A DNA stretch of 64,000 bases from Chloroflexota bacterium (GTDB lineage: Bacteria > Chloroflexota > Anaerolineae > Anaerolineales > Villigracilaceae), in the NCBI GenBank assembly GCA_016235425.1, contig JACRLC010000010.1, forward strand, positions 1-64,000, given 5' to 3'. Position numbers and translations under genes: made by a program. The notes below the pieces were generated by a model. That model was not told the origin of the DNA, did not search any database, and saw nothing but the letters and a program-made list of their open reading frames with translations. The stretch's first letter is position 1. The number at the start of each line of letters is the position of its first letter. Below are positions 17,801 to 25,986 of this stretch, piece after piece.

Positions 17801-18820
17801 GAAAACGAGAACGAATAAAACCGGCGAGAAATTCAACGACGGTATCACCAGCTTGCTCAGGAGCCAAACGACGATTGGCCCAAAAGCCAGCAAAGCGCCC
17901 ACCAAAATGGTTCGAGCCTGGGTTTTCACAACCGGCGATTGCGCGTATATCCCGTAGAATAGATTCGTAAGGATGTAAACCAGCCCGGAAATACCGGTAA
18001 ACGCATAAATATATTGCCAGGCACCGATATAAGCGGTGGGATTCCTGAAATTGAACAACGTTCCGAAAGCAAAAAATGCCAGGATGAATGCGAAGGCAAA
18101 TCCCACCCAGCGCAGGTATGGGCGGCCATAAACAAAGCGCGGCTCCTGTGGAAAGGAGACTGCCAGGTTGAAGATTGCACCGCCGGTCATGGCCGTGCCT
18201 AACGTCCAGACATAGGTAAGATTGTGCGTGGTGAAGAGATCGAACAGCGCCCCTGTGACAATGGCGAGCGACGATGCGAACAGGGAGAAAGCCCGACCGG
18301 CGGGTTCATTACGCCGCAGGCCGAAGATCCACAAACTTACGGCGAGGAACAACAGGCTGAGAACGGATGGAACAACGAAGTAAACGATTTGATCCGAGGC
18401 GGGAAAAGAATGCAGGGTGACGTTCAGTGTGCGTTCCTGCCGCGCTTCATTTCTAATAGTGATGGGGATCGTGTCGCCGGGGACAAAACCCAAAGTGGTG
18501 GGCAGGGTGCCGGGAATCTTGCCGCTCAAAACGTCTCTCACGTTGGCCGAACTTTTTACCTCCACACCGTTGACTGCAATCAACTGATCGCCAAGCGTAA
18601 CCTGCCGGTAGAGTCCCCAGGCCTCCGTGGGTTCGGCAGGCCAACTGCCATTGAACACCATGGTGTGTTCATAAAGTGCGCCGATGAAAGGGACATTCAG
18701 CCAGTTGATACCCAAATAGATCCCAATTACAAATACTACAATAGCCATCGCCTGATATACCAGTACGATACTTTGTAATGTCCGGTCAAGATGTGCGGTT
18801 GAATGCTGGTTATTTTTCAT
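14801..18820 (-). CDS. Giant PDZ/membrane/multi-GAF sensor histidine kinase
   Basis: 1339 residues. Order: a membrane segment at about 18-40, an extracytoplasmic PDZ-like region (GDQLIAVNGVEV near 77), seven to eight membrane segments at about 145-400, three to four GAF domains from about 430 to 1095, then HisKA with FVAHELKNP (phosphorylated H1113) and HATPase_c with N1232 in VSNAHK and DSGIGIG near 1269. No receiver domain, so a separate response regulator is expected. A TATTAA ends seven bases before the ATG at 18820, suggesting another leaderless transcript. The FIST gene follows in the same operon. The ligand is unknown. Confidence 0.9.
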   Translation of the reverse strand: MKNNQHSTAHLDRTLQSIVLVYQAMAIVVFVIGIYLGINWLNVPFIGALYEHTMVFNGSWPAEPTEAWGLYRQVTLGDQLIAVNGVEVKSSANVRDVLSGKIPGTLPTTLGFVPGDTIPITIRNEARQERTLNVTLHSFPASDQIVYFVVPSVLSLLFLAVSLWIFGLRRNEPAGRAFSLFASSLAIVTGALFDLFTTHNLTYVWTLGTAMTGGAIFNLAVSFPQEPRFVYGRPYLRWVGFAFAFILAFFAFGTLFNFRNPTAYIGAWQYIYAFTGISGLVYILTNLFYGIYAQSPVVKTQARTILVGALLAFGPIVVWLLSKLVIPSLNFSPVLFVLVFIFPLTTGYTILRFRFLRTDDFLRRGIAYALLTIFVIAGYAALVSGLSLILNTSLTFNNPIWVGVFALAVAIMLEPVRARLQGFVDTAFFRGQRAYAERLQAFSHELTNVLDLNKIGIVLRDQIASTLTPDRVHVYTYDTLNDQYAALPGDDRRPTSDIRFSANSPLARYFINERLPLYLDGATSLPASLSAEQSRLALLGARLFVVLPGKERPSGWLALGPRLSGQPYTPRDLTFLENLGDQSSVAIERVQTVAHLERRIQEMNALTRVSQGVNVTLTFDDVLELIYAQTAQIIPTSHLHITLYSKNSDYYYYGFCVENNERLPERENLPFPLSIGLAPEVIRKGRPIITQDYVRECQARNLSPALENVFAWMGVPLNAGAETIGSLSIGSRDGGTAYTRGQLELLQAIADQTAGAIVKSRLLQETQQRAHQLTTLNDITRQLTSTLELEPLLQNILENAVGILNCEAGSLFLLDKQTDDLIFKVTVGPVAANLVGQRLPSGTGIVGRAVQARAPVIENEVQRSPNWFNTDKQTGFVSRSLLAVPLQVKDDVIGVIEVINRRDGLPFVEDDQTLLTAFAGQAAVAIENARLYTLTDQELAARVEELSVMQRIDRELNASLEMDRAMRITLDWALRQSKAEAGIIGMIEEQKLRIMSHQGYDDNFNNSTQPVINIDLPAMLAAIETQQPQRVTLNDQDKKLMASTHTQMSIPIRRESQVIGLILLESTTDTQVDMDFLNRLSDHAAIAISNAQLYGEVERANNAKSEFVSFVAHELKNPMTSIKGYTELLAGGAAGQINDMQSNFLHTIRSNVERMSTLVSDLNDNSKIEAGRLRLEYKATFVADLVDEVIRSTRRQIEDKKQGLDVKVRTDLPPIWADRTRVGQVLTNLVSNAHKYTPETGHIEVGAEATHNQWDPDGAPSVVHLWVKDSGIGIGNEDQQKIFQKFFRSDDSKAREAPGTGLGLNITKSLVEMQGGKIWFESEFRKGTTFHFTIPVAEG

Positions 18821-18912
18821 TCTTCAATTAATACGGTATTTGCATTTTACACTACAACCACCGGCGCGTAGTATGGTACTTTCATGACAAAGAAGAAAGG
18901 TAATTTCAGCCC

Positions 18913-18941
18913 TTGCATTTTTCCTTTTAAGGTAATATTAT
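18913..18941 (+). promoter_or_regulatory. Promoter of the wall-enzyme cluster
   Basis: TTGCAT (18913-18918), 17 bp, TATTAT (18936-18941). The -10 box ends 12 bases before the amidase ATG, leaving a very short leader and no Shine-Dalgarno sequence. Confidence 0.5.
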
Positions 18942-18953
18942 ACGAAATAGAAC

Positions 18954-19757
18954 ATGGAATCTACGAATCGCCAGCCGGCACCTCATCCTGCGAAAAGACC
19001 GCGGCAACGGACGGTCAATGCCTTTATGACCACACTGGGCGTAGCCGTTTTGCTTGCGACCCTCTTCACCGCGTGGACTCCCACGAGTCTCTTCGCGAGC
19101 AATTTGCAGGAGCAGTTGCGATTGATCCTCACGCCTCAAGCCGGACCGATCACTGCTTCCACGCCCCAGCCTCAACTACGCCTTGGCATTGTCGCGGGAC
19201 ACAACGGCAACGACGCGGGCGCGGTCTGTTATGACGGGGAGGGGGATGTGACCCTGACGGAGGCGGATGTCAACCTGGAGATCGCCAGCCTCGTGCAAAA
19301 ACGCCTGGTGGAACTTGGCTTTCAAGTGGATCTGCTCAACGAGTTCGACACACGTTTGAACGGTTATCGCGCCGTCGCACTGGTATCCATTCACAACGAC
19401 TCGTGCGAATACATCAACGACCAGGCAACCGGATTTAAAGTCGCTTCTTCGATGGACACGCGTGATGTCAATCGCGCGCAGCGTCTCACCGCCTGCCTGG
19501 TTGACCGCTACGAGCGCACCACCAGCATGACCTACCACGCCGGGAGCATCACAGCCGACATGCGCGAGTATCACGCCTTCTCCGAAATCGATCCCGATAC
19601 CATCACGGCCATCATCGAGACCGGCTTCCTCAACCTGGATCGCGAAATCTTGACGAAGCAAACCGACCGCGTGGCCGAAGGAATTGTGCAAGGAATTTTG
19701 TGTTTTGTAAATAACGAAAACGTCGAACCGACCCCAGCCCCAACCTTTGCGCCATGA
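18954..19757 (+). CDS. N-acetylmuramoyl-L-alanine amidase (Amidase_3)
   Basis: 267 residues. One membrane anchor or signal at about 23-48, a Thr/Pro linker, then the zinc amidase domain from about residue 75. Zinc ligands fit H in VAGHNGNDAG, E in LTEADVNLEIA and H in VSIHNDSC; the catalytic E is in IIETGFLN. It would cut the bond between muramic acid and the stem peptide outside the cell. Its TGA overlaps the next ATG (ATGA). First gene of a cluster with four L,D-transpeptidases. Confidence 0.88.
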   Translation: MESTNRQPAPHPAKRPRQRTVNAFMTTLGVAVLLATLFTAWTPTSLFASNLQEQLRLILTPQAGPITASTPQPQLRLGIVAGHNGNDAGAVCYDGEGDVTLTEADVNLEIASLVQKRLVELGFQVDLLNEFDTRLNGYRAVALVSIHNDSCEYINDQATGFKVASSMDTRDVNRAQRLTACLVDRYERTTSMTYHAGSITADMREYHAFSEIDPDTITAIIETGFLNLDREILTKQTDRVAEGIVQGILCFVNNENVEPTPAPTFAP

Positions 19758-20518
19758 GCAAACCGCCAACAAGCCCGCAGCGAAGTCGTTTTTATCCTGT
19801 TTTGCTGATCCTGCTTGCCTGCGCGGTGATTGGCTTTGCGGCCTGGTCGGCGGGTTCGTCCCCGGCGTTTGCATCCATTCTAAGCCTGAGCAGTTCGCCG
19901 GTTCCCACGCATCCGCAGTTTTACGCGCAGGTGCAGATTTCCAAACCGACTTACACACCATCACCGACTCCTCCCGCCGCCTCAACTCCAATTGCCCCAA
20001 CTGTTTCAAGCGAAACGACAGAGTCTGTTTCCACGCCCGGCATGATCTATGCCGAAATCGTGCCGGATACGCCCACGCCGGAATATGGCGGAAACACTTC
20101 CACAACTTCTTTGGATGCGCCCGCCGTGTCGAATTATGGCGGGAACAAATATATTTTGGTGGACATCTCAGAACAGCATTTGTATGCTTACGAAGGGGAT
20201 TTGCTCGTATATAGCTTCGTCGCATCCACAGGCATGAACAATGCCACGCGTACCGGCACGTTCAGCGTACTGGAGAAAATTCCCAACGCCTACGGTTCGA
20301 CGTGGGATATCTGGATGCCGAACTGGCTGGGAATCTACTGGTCTGGCGGATTACAAAATGGAATCCATGCCCTGCCCATTTTGCCGAACGGCGCACAGTT
20401 GTGGGAAGGCTACCTGGGTACGCCCATTTCGTATGGATGCGTTGTGCTGGGCGCGTACGAATCGCAGTTGTTGTACGAGTGGGCGGATGTCGGCACGCCC
20501 GTGGAGATTAGATGGTAG
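19754..20518 (+). CDS. L,D-transpeptidase-like protein (YkuD), atypical active site
   Basis: 254 residues: a membrane anchor at about 14-40, a Thr/Pro/Ser-rich linker to about 125, then a YkuD domain. The conserved histidine GIHALP is kept, but the active-site motif reads SYGCVVL instead of SHGC(V/I)NL. The nucleophile cysteine is present, while the usual His is Tyr and the usual Asn is absent, so catalysis may be altered. It overlaps the amidase stop. Its anchor and linker closely match those of the next protein, so the two arose by duplication. Confidence 0.82.
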   Translation: MSKPPTSPQRSRFYPVLLILLACAVIGFAAWSAGSSPAFASILSLSSSPVPTHPQFYAQVQISKPTYTPSPTPPAASTPIAPTVSSETTESVSTPGMIYAEIVPDTPTPEYGGNTSTTSLDAPAVSNYGGNKYILVDISEQHLYAYEGDLLVYSFVASTGMNNATRTGTFSVLEKIPNAYGSTWDIWMPNWLGIYWSGGLQNGIHALPILPNGAQLWEGYLGTPISYGCVVLGAYESQLLYEWADVGTPVEIRW

Positions 20519-20595
20519 ACCCAAACTTCGGATTTGCAGGCTTTTTCCTTCGTGTCCGTTGTGTTTGAAAACGTTTGAAACATTACAGGTGACCC

Positions 20596-21741
20596 ATGAA
20601 CGAACGATTCATCGAATCCCGTGAAGCCGTGATGAATGCCCGCGAGGCCCTGCGCCGCGGCGATATGACCGACGCGCGTCAGTGGGCTGAGCGTGCCGCG
20701 CAACTCGCGCCGCAGAGCGAGGATCCATGGTTGCTGTTGGCGGCGGTTGCCAGCCCGCGCGAGAGTGTGGACTACATCCGCAAGGCGTTGCAGGCGAATC
20801 CGAAAAGTCCGCGTGCGCAGAAGGGCATGGAATGGGCGCTGGCGCGGTTACAGGGAACGCCTGAAGGGAAGATCGATTCGATTAAGCGGAATCAGGTCAA
20901 CGGTCCCGCGGGAAGCGAGAGGGAGAAGAAGCCGAAGAAACGCGGCCTGCTGTTGCCCATCCTGCTGGTGATGATGGGTTGCGCCGTCGTTGGTTTCGCG
21001 GCCTGGTCCGCTGTCACTTCGCCCGCGCTGGCGTCCATCCTGAGTATGTCCAGCGCGCCTGTGGTTCAGCCGACTCACGCACAGTCGTTCGCACAGGCGG
21101 AAATCCCCAAGCCAACTTACACGGCAGTGACTGATGAGTTTGTGTTTGTCGAGCCAAGCGCGACCCCGACGGAATCTTTGGCGTTCGTGCCGGAGCCGGT
21201 CCAAATCGATCCTCCGACCGCTGAATCTTTGCCAACCGCGACGTTCGCTCCAGAAGCCACTTCGACCCTCGAAATTACCAGCACTCCCGGCACGTTGTAT
21301 GCGGAGATCGTGCCAGATACACCCACGGCTGAATACGTCCAGCCGACGGATGCGCCTTACGTGCCTCCGCAAATGGCGGGCAGCGGCGGCGAGCATTGGA
21401 TCGACGTTGACCTTTCGCAACAGCGCGTGTATGCCTATGAGGGCGATACGGCTGTCAATTCGTTTATCGTTTCGACCGGCACGTGGCAAACGCCAACAGT
21501 GACGGGCAAGTATAAGGTGTGGATCAAACTGTTTTCCACCGATATGGCCGGGCCGGGTTATTACCTGCCCGATGTGCCTTATGTGATGTATTTTTACAAA
21601 GGTTATGGTTTGCACGGCACTTACTGGCACAACAACTTTGGTACGCCGATGAGTCACGGCTGTGTGAATCTGAGCATCCCCGATGCGGCCTGGCTGTATG
21701 ACTTTTCGTACGTTGGTACGGTGGTGAATGTGCATTATTAG
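20596..21741 (+). CDS. TPR-anchored L,D-transpeptidase (YkuD)
   Basis: 381 residues. Cytoplasmic TPR-like helices at about 5-85 (ALRRGDMTDARQWAERAAQ), a lysine-rich stop-transfer, a membrane segment at about 116-140, a long acidic Thr/Pro linker, and a YkuD domain with GLHGTYWHNNFG and SHGCVNL, both catalytic motifs intact. It should make 3-3 peptidoglycan cross-links or attach proteins to the wall. A cytoplasmic TPR fused to an outside transpeptidase suggests an inside partner couples to wall synthesis. It is 77 bp after the previous gene. Confidence 0.88.
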   Translation: MNERFIESREAVMNAREALRRGDMTDARQWAERAAQLAPQSEDPWLLLAAVASPRESVDYIRKALQANPKSPRAQKGMEWALARLQGTPEGKIDSIKRNQVNGPAGSEREKKPKKRGLLLPILLVMMGCAVVGFAAWSAVTSPALASILSMSSAPVVQPTHAQSFAQAEIPKPTYTAVTDEFVFVEPSATPTESLAFVPEPVQIDPPTAESLPTATFAPEATSTLEITSTPGTLYAEIVPDTPTAEYVQPTDAPYVPPQMAGSGGEHWIDVDLSQQRVYAYEGDTAVNSFIVSTGTWQTPTVTGKYKVWIKLFSTDMAGPGYYLPDVPYVMYFYKGYGLHGTYWHNNFGTPMSHGCVNLSIPDAAWLYDFSYVGTVVNVHY

Positions 21742-21744
21742 AGT

Positions 21745-21796
21745 AAGTAGACAAGTAGACAGGTAAACAAGTAGATAAGTAAACAGGTAGACACGG
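21745..21796 (+). repeat. AAGTAGACA-type imperfect tandem repeat
   Basis: About six imperfect copies of an 8-9 bp unit (AGTAGACA, GGTAAACA and variants) fill most of the space between two transpeptidase genes. Similar GTAACAAG-rich strings occur near 25040, 28270 and 35300. Confidence 0.6.
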
Positions 21797-21809
21797 TTTG
21801 TGTTTGAAA

Positions 21810-22847
21810 ATGAAATTGAACGGTTTATCGCGGCGTGACTTTTTGAAATTGAGCGGGCTTGGATTGGCGGGTTTGTTTGCGCCTTCTCTCCCGCTCGATT
21901 TTCTATTTGATGATCCGTATGACGCGCAACAGGGGCGGGTCACTTCGCGATTGGCCTGGTCGTATGAAAGCCCGTCCTATACCGCGCCGCGTGTGAAAAT
22001 GTTCTGGCGTGATCTGGTCATGCCCATCGTCAACGCGACGACCGGCGAAGACGAGACCGCGCATAACCGCGTGTGGTACGATACCGGCACGGACGGTTAC
22101 GTTTATTCCGGTAATATCCAACCTGTCCGCACCATCTTGAACGCGCCGCGGCTTGACATTCCCGAAACGGGATTGCTCTCCGAGGTCAGTGTGCCATACA
22201 GCGACGCGCACGAATTTCCCAATGCGGATTCAAAGGTTGGGTACCGCGTGTACTACGAGACGGTTCATTGGATAAAATCCATCGTGGTCGGTGAAACGGA
22301 TGGAAAGCCCTGGTACCAGATCTGGGACGACAAATGGGACAAGCTGTATTATGTCCCCGCCGAACATCTTCGCATCTTATCGGACGAGGAACTGGCTCCG
22401 TTATCTCCAGAGATTCCAAACGAACAGAAACGCATCGAAGTGCGGCTGAACGACCAGCTTGTCATCGCCTACGAAAACGACAGCCCGGTCTTCGTCACAC
22501 GCGCCGCGACCGGGGCCATCTATCGTGTGGGCACGTACACCACCCCCACCGGACATTTCATGACGTTCCATAAACGTCCCACCCGTCACATGGCCGCAGG
22601 CGACCTGACCGCGAGCGGTTATGACCTGCCCGGTGTGCCGTGGGTGCTGTACATAACCGATGGCGGGATTTCCTTCCACGGAACCTACTGGCATAATGAC
22701 TTTGGCCGTCCGCGCTCGCATGGCTGCATCAATCTCACCGTCCAGGCCGCCAAATGGCTGTACTTGTGGACGACGCCGGTTGTGAATCCGGGAGATCAAT
22801 TTGCCTTCAAAAGTTTGGACAGTACGAAAGTGGAGATAGTTGTGTAG
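21810..22847 (+). CDS. Tat-exported L,D-transpeptidase with SH3-like repeats, copy 1
   Basis: 345 residues starting at an internal ATG that opens a Tat signal (SRRDFLKLSGLGLAGLF). Two SH3-like beta segments follow (about 45-130 and 135-195), then a YkuD domain with ISFHGTYWHNDFG and SHGCINL, intact. Export in folded form by Tat is unusual for this enzyme class but fits the twin-arginine motif. Cell-wall cross-linking is inferred from the family. The next gene is a clear paralogue with the same layout. Confidence 0.88.
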   Translation: MKLNGLSRRDFLKLSGLGLAGLFAPSLPLDFLFDDPYDAQQGRVTSRLAWSYESPSYTAPRVKMFWRDLVMPIVNATTGEDETAHNRVWYDTGTDGYVYSGNIQPVRTILNAPRLDIPETGLLSEVSVPYSDAHEFPNADSKVGYRVYYETVHWIKSIVVGETDGKPWYQIWDDKWDKLYYVPAEHLRILSDEELAPLSPEIPNEQKRIEVRLNDQLVIAYENDSPVFVTRAATGAIYRVGTYTTPTGHFMTFHKRPTRHMAAGDLTASGYDLPGVPWVLYITDGGISFHGTYWHNDFGRPRSHGCINLTVQAAKWLYLWTTPVVNPGDQFAFKSLDSTKVEIVV

Positions 22848-22872
22848 CTTTTAGTTTGGTAGTTCTAGGTGA

Positions 22873-22927
22873 ACGTCCCGCAGGTTTCCTGGCAAAACAT
22901 GGTTGATTCATTCCAACCTGCGGGACG
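22873..22927. repeat. CGTCCCGCAGGTT inverted repeat
   Basis: Thirteen-base perfect arms (22873-22885 and 22915-22927) around a 29-nt loop, just before a transpeptidase start. The CCCGCAGGTTT arm resembles the inverted repeat at 54412-54471. Confidence 0.65.
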
Positions 22928-22952
22928 ATGTGCAAATCAGTTTCAAGGTCAA

Positions 22953-23987
22953 ATGAAATCATTTAATCAACTTTCCCGCCGTGATTTTCTAAAACTTTCT
23001 GCCGCTGGCGCGCTGGGGCTTGCGCTGGCCGAATTGCGGTTTGACCGCGTCTTTGCCGCGCCGCCGTCCACGCAGGGACGCATCACGTGGAGCGGCATCC
23101 CTCTGTATGATGCGCCGTCGTTCAATGCGAAGAAGGTCCGCGTCTTTGGCCGTGACCAGGTGATCGATCTCGCGGGCGAAGTGGAAGGCGACGAAGGCAA
23201 CCCGTACAACAAGGCCTGGTACAAGGTGGATAACGGCTACACCTATTCGGGTTGGATTCAGCCCGTTGAGACCAAATATCAAAAGACAAATTTTGAACTT
23301 TCCGCAGTCTGGCAATTGGGCGAGATCACTGTGCCCGTCAGCGAAACGCGCATCTCGCCGTACGTGTATGCCAAAAACGGATACCGCCTGTATTACGGCA
23401 GTACACATTGGGTGAAAGCGGTGGTCGTGACGCGCGAGGAAAAAAGCATCTGGTACGAAATCTACGACACTCACCTGAGAGTATCATTTTACGTGCCGAC
23501 GTACAACATGCGCCTCATCCCGGATGATGAACTGGCCCTGCTTTCCCCGGATGTTCCCGACGCTGAAAAAAACATCCATGTAGATTTGACCGAACAACTG
23601 GTCACTGCTTTTGAAGGCGAGACAATGGTCTTCTCCTCGCGTTGTTCCAGCGGCGCGAAAGGGACAAGGACTCCGGCGGGCGATTTTTCAACTTATCACA
23701 AAGGCCCGTCCATCCACATGACCAACCAGGGCGACGCGGTGAACAACATCTATGACCTGCCGGGTGTGCCGTGGTGCTCATTCTTTAGCGGGGACGGCGC
23801 GGCATTCCACGGCACATACTGGCACAATGACTATGGCCGTCCGCGCAGTCATGGGTGCGTCAACCTTCCTTCAGAGGCCGCGAAATTCATTTATTGCTGG
23901 ACCAGGCCCAAGGTCCCGGTGGATACGGATTATCTGCATTTGCCAGGGCAGGGGACGCGCGTGCAGATCGTTTCGTCCAACTCGTAA
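22953..23987 (+). CDS. Tat-exported L,D-transpeptidase with SH3-like repeats, copy 2
   Basis: 344 residues from the ATG at 22953; upstream in-frame codons cross an inverted repeat and are unlikely. Tat signal LSRRDFLKLSAAGALGLAL, an AxA-like cleavage site before residue 30, SH3-like segments to about 195, and a YkuD domain with AAFHGTYWHNDYG and SHGCVNL. It ends the cluster of four transpeptidases. Paralogous to the preceding gene along its whole length. Role: 3-3 cross-linking or related wall modification outside the membrane. Confidence 0.88.
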   Translation: MKSFNQLSRRDFLKLSAAGALGLALAELRFDRVFAAPPSTQGRITWSGIPLYDAPSFNAKKVRVFGRDQVIDLAGEVEGDEGNPYNKAWYKVDNGYTYSGWIQPVETKYQKTNFELSAVWQLGEITVPVSETRISPYVYAKNGYRLYYGSTHWVKAVVVTREEKSIWYEIYDTHLRVSFYVPTYNMRLIPDDELALLSPDVPDAEKNIHVDLTEQLVTAFEGETMVFSSRCSSGAKGTRTPAGDFSTYHKGPSIHMTNQGDAVNNIYDLPGVPWCSFFSGDGAAFHGTYWHNDYGRPRSHGCVNLPSEAAKFIYCWTRPKVPVDTDYLHLPGQGTRVQIVSSNS

Positions 23988-24030
23988 GGCGGTATACTTT
24001 CCCGCCTTACACACAAAACAGGAGAGAGAA

Positions 24031-24609
24031 ATGAATCCAATCTTTGAACATACCAACTATCTTCTCAAACGCCAGGTCTTCGCACTGGCAGGCAAGTTCC
24101 GTTACTACGACTCTATGGGCAATCTGGTGATGTTCAGCGAGCAGAAGATGTTCCGCCTGCGCGAGGACATCCGCATCTATTCCGATGAAAGCAAGACGCA
24201 GGAAGTACTGATGATCAAGGCGCGGCAGATCGTGGACTTCTCCGCCGCGTACGATGTGGTGGACAGCGCCACCGGCCAGAAGGTGGGCGCGTTGCGCCGC
24301 AAGGGACTCAAGTCCATTTTGCGGGATGAATGGGAAGTGCTCGATGTGGGTGACAATGTGATTGGCCTGTTGTTTGAAGACAGCATGGGGCTGGCGTTGT
24401 TGCGCCGCCTGATCGCCGGAACGCTTCTGCCGCAGAATTACGACATTACCCTCGGCGCAGACCGCGTGGCTGACCTCAAACAGCGATTCAATTTGTTTGC
24501 CTACCAGCTCGACGTTGATTTCAGCATGGACATTTCACGCAGGCTGGATCGCCGCATTGGCCTCGCCGCGGGCATCCTGCTGGCCGCGATTGAAGGAAGA
24601 CAGAGTTAA
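24031..24609 (+). CDS. LURP-one/scramblase-related protein
   Basis: 192 residues. The repeated strand pattern (VFALAGKFRYYDSMGNLV near 14, then VLMIKARQIVDFSAAYDVVD) and the long C-terminal helix fit the LURP-one-related/YxjI family, which shares the Tubby-like barrel with phospholipid scramblases. Bacterial members have no settled function. AGGAGAG precedes the ATG. Its stop overlaps the next start by one base (TAATG). Confidence 0.7.
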   Translation: MNPIFEHTNYLLKRQVFALAGKFRYYDSMGNLVMFSEQKMFRLREDIRIYSDESKTQEVLMIKARQIVDFSAAYDVVDSATGQKVGALRRKGLKSILRDEWEVLDVGDNVIGLLFEDSMGLALLRRLIAGTLLPQNYDITLGADRVADLKQRFNLFAYQLDVDFSMDISRRLDRRIGLAAGILLAAIEGRQS

Positions 24610-25037
24610 TGCCAAGACAACCATTATTCGCCGGATTGGTTATTGACGAGGAAGGCCGCGTTGCAGAGACCGCGTTCATCGGCGATGAACCCTGCTACGT
24701 TGTGGATGACGCCGGGTTCCGCCGTCACATTCCTGCCGAACAAATTGACCGTGCTGTGCTGACTCAAATGCAGGAAATGATGAAGGGCAGTGAAGACCTG
24801 ATCTCGGACCAGACGGCCAAGATGCTCGGGCAGGAAGATATTTTCAGCAAGGCGATGATCGAACAGCAATTGAAAAACATCGACAAGCAATTCGAGGCAT
24901 TGATGCAGGCGGGCATTCCCGAAGAAGGCCGCGCCTATCTTGGAATGCTTGGCTTCAAAATTGTGATCAATGTCCACGGTGAGGTGGTGAAAGTGGAACA
25001 GCCTGGGGCAATTGGAGGGGATGGAGACGATGAGTAA
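24609..25037 (+). CDS. Conserved hypothetical protein coupled to the LURP-one gene
   Basis: 142 residues, no family recognised. The first 50 residues are strand-rich (AGLVIDEEGRVAETAFIGDE), the middle is helical, and the tail is acidic. No signal peptide or membrane segment. It begins on the last base of the upstream gene's stop, so the pair is almost certainly coupled and probably functions together. Confidence 0.6.
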   Translation: MPRQPLFAGLVIDEEGRVAETAFIGDEPCYVVDDAGFRRHIPAEQIDRAVLTQMQEMMKGSEDLISDQTAKMLGQEDIFSKAMIEQQLKNIDKQFEALMQAGIPEEGRAYLGMLGFKIVINVHGEVVKVEQPGAIGGDGDDE

Positions 25038-25125
25038 CGAGCGATGAGTGATGAGTAGCGAGTAACAAGAAACGAGTGATGTGCTGAGTATCACTCGTTT
25101 TTTGCTGCTCACTCACCTTACATAG

Positions 25126-25204
25126 TTTCTCTCCCTCATCCCCAACCCTTCCCCCAAAGGGGGAAGGGAGTCCCCTCTCCCTTCGGGAGAGGGCTAGGGT
25201 GAGG
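25126..25204. repeat. Double palindromic repeat (CCCTCTCCC family)
   Basis: Two adjacent hairpins, CTTCCCCC/GGGGGAAG and CCCCTCTCCC/GGGAGAGG, flanked by CTCATCCCCAACCC and GCTAGGGTGAGGG. It lies between convergent genes and may work as a terminator for both. Confidence 0.7.
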
Positions 25205-25232
25205 GTGCGTAACATCTGTCACTCGCAACCTG

Positions 25233-25928
25233 TTACTTGCTCTCTTCTTTTTCCTTCGCTTCGCGCCTCTCGCGTATCTTTCCATATAAGCTGTATTTCA
25301 CCACACGTTCCTGGCCTGCGAGTAATTTTTGAATGTTTGGCCGCAAAGCCCAGATGAGCAGGATTTCCGCAAAAACGCCGTACAGCACATAAATCCAGGG
25401 CATGAGTCCCTGTGCGGCGCGGATTGCGAAGATGATGATCGCGAACAAAGCGACGGCCATCGTCGTGACCGAAGCAATGCCGAGCGAGAAGAACGTCAAC
25501 GCGCCGAGGGTGAAGATGATCAAAAATGACGGCGGCCAGATCCCCAGCGCGCCGCCCACCGCAGGAGCGCCGCCCGCGCCGCCGCGCAAGCGCACGAACT
25601 TCCCGTTTTCATCGCGCTCTGGCAGGAAGATGGAATAGTTATGGCCGATGATCGCGGCAATGGGAGCGATCACGTGCAGCCAGTCATCGCCTGGGCTGAC
25701 GGCCCGCGCCACCCACACTGAAACTGCGCCTTTCAAAATATCCATCAATGCGGTAAACAAGCCTGCCCAAAATCCCGCGGCGCGCATGGCGTTTGTTCCG
25801 CCGGTGCGTCCGCTTTCAATTTCGCGAATGTCCTTGCCGGTTTTTAACTTTACGATCAACAACCCAAATGGGATCGAGCCGAACACATACGCCAGCAAAA
25901 CGATCCCGATATCCATCAAAATTTGCAT
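25233..25928 (-). CDS. plsY: Glycerol-3-phosphate acyltransferase PlsY
   Basis: 231 residues with five to six membrane segments. Family motifs are present: GSIPFGLLIVKLKTGKDIR near 18, SGRTGGTNAMR near 40 (in place of the usual SGNPGATN), and the loop RLRGGAGGAPAVGGALG near 113. It transfers acyl groups from acyl-phosphate to glycerol-3-phosphate, the first step of phospholipid synthesis. The charged C-terminal tail is longer than usual. GGAGG lies ten bases before the ATG. plsX is not nearby; the FakA/DegV pair elsewhere in the window could supply acyl-phosphate. Confidence 0.9.
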   Translation of the reverse strand: MQILMDIGIVLLAYVFGSIPFGLLIVKLKTGKDIREIESGRTGGTNAMRAAGFWAGLFTALMDILKGAVSVWVARAVSPGDDWLHVIAPIAAIIGHNYSIFLPERDENGKFVRLRGGAGGAPAVGGALGIWPPSFLIIFTLGALTFFSLGIASVTTMAVALFAIIIFAIRAAQGLMPWIYVLYGVFAEILLIWALRPNIQKLLAGQERVVKYSLYGKIRERREAKEKEESK

Positions 25929-25986
25929 TTGTCGAAATCCTCCAGGATGAGTCTATGACTGAAAACACGGGAATCCTGAGAAGGTT

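Noticed and set aside
19176-20225. A 349-codon frame on the minus strand
   Set aside because: It is antisense to the amidase and first transpeptidase, both well supported.
21745-21796. Short CRISPR-like array
   Set aside because: Units are 8-9 bp, imperfect and without spacers; it is a simple tandem repeat.
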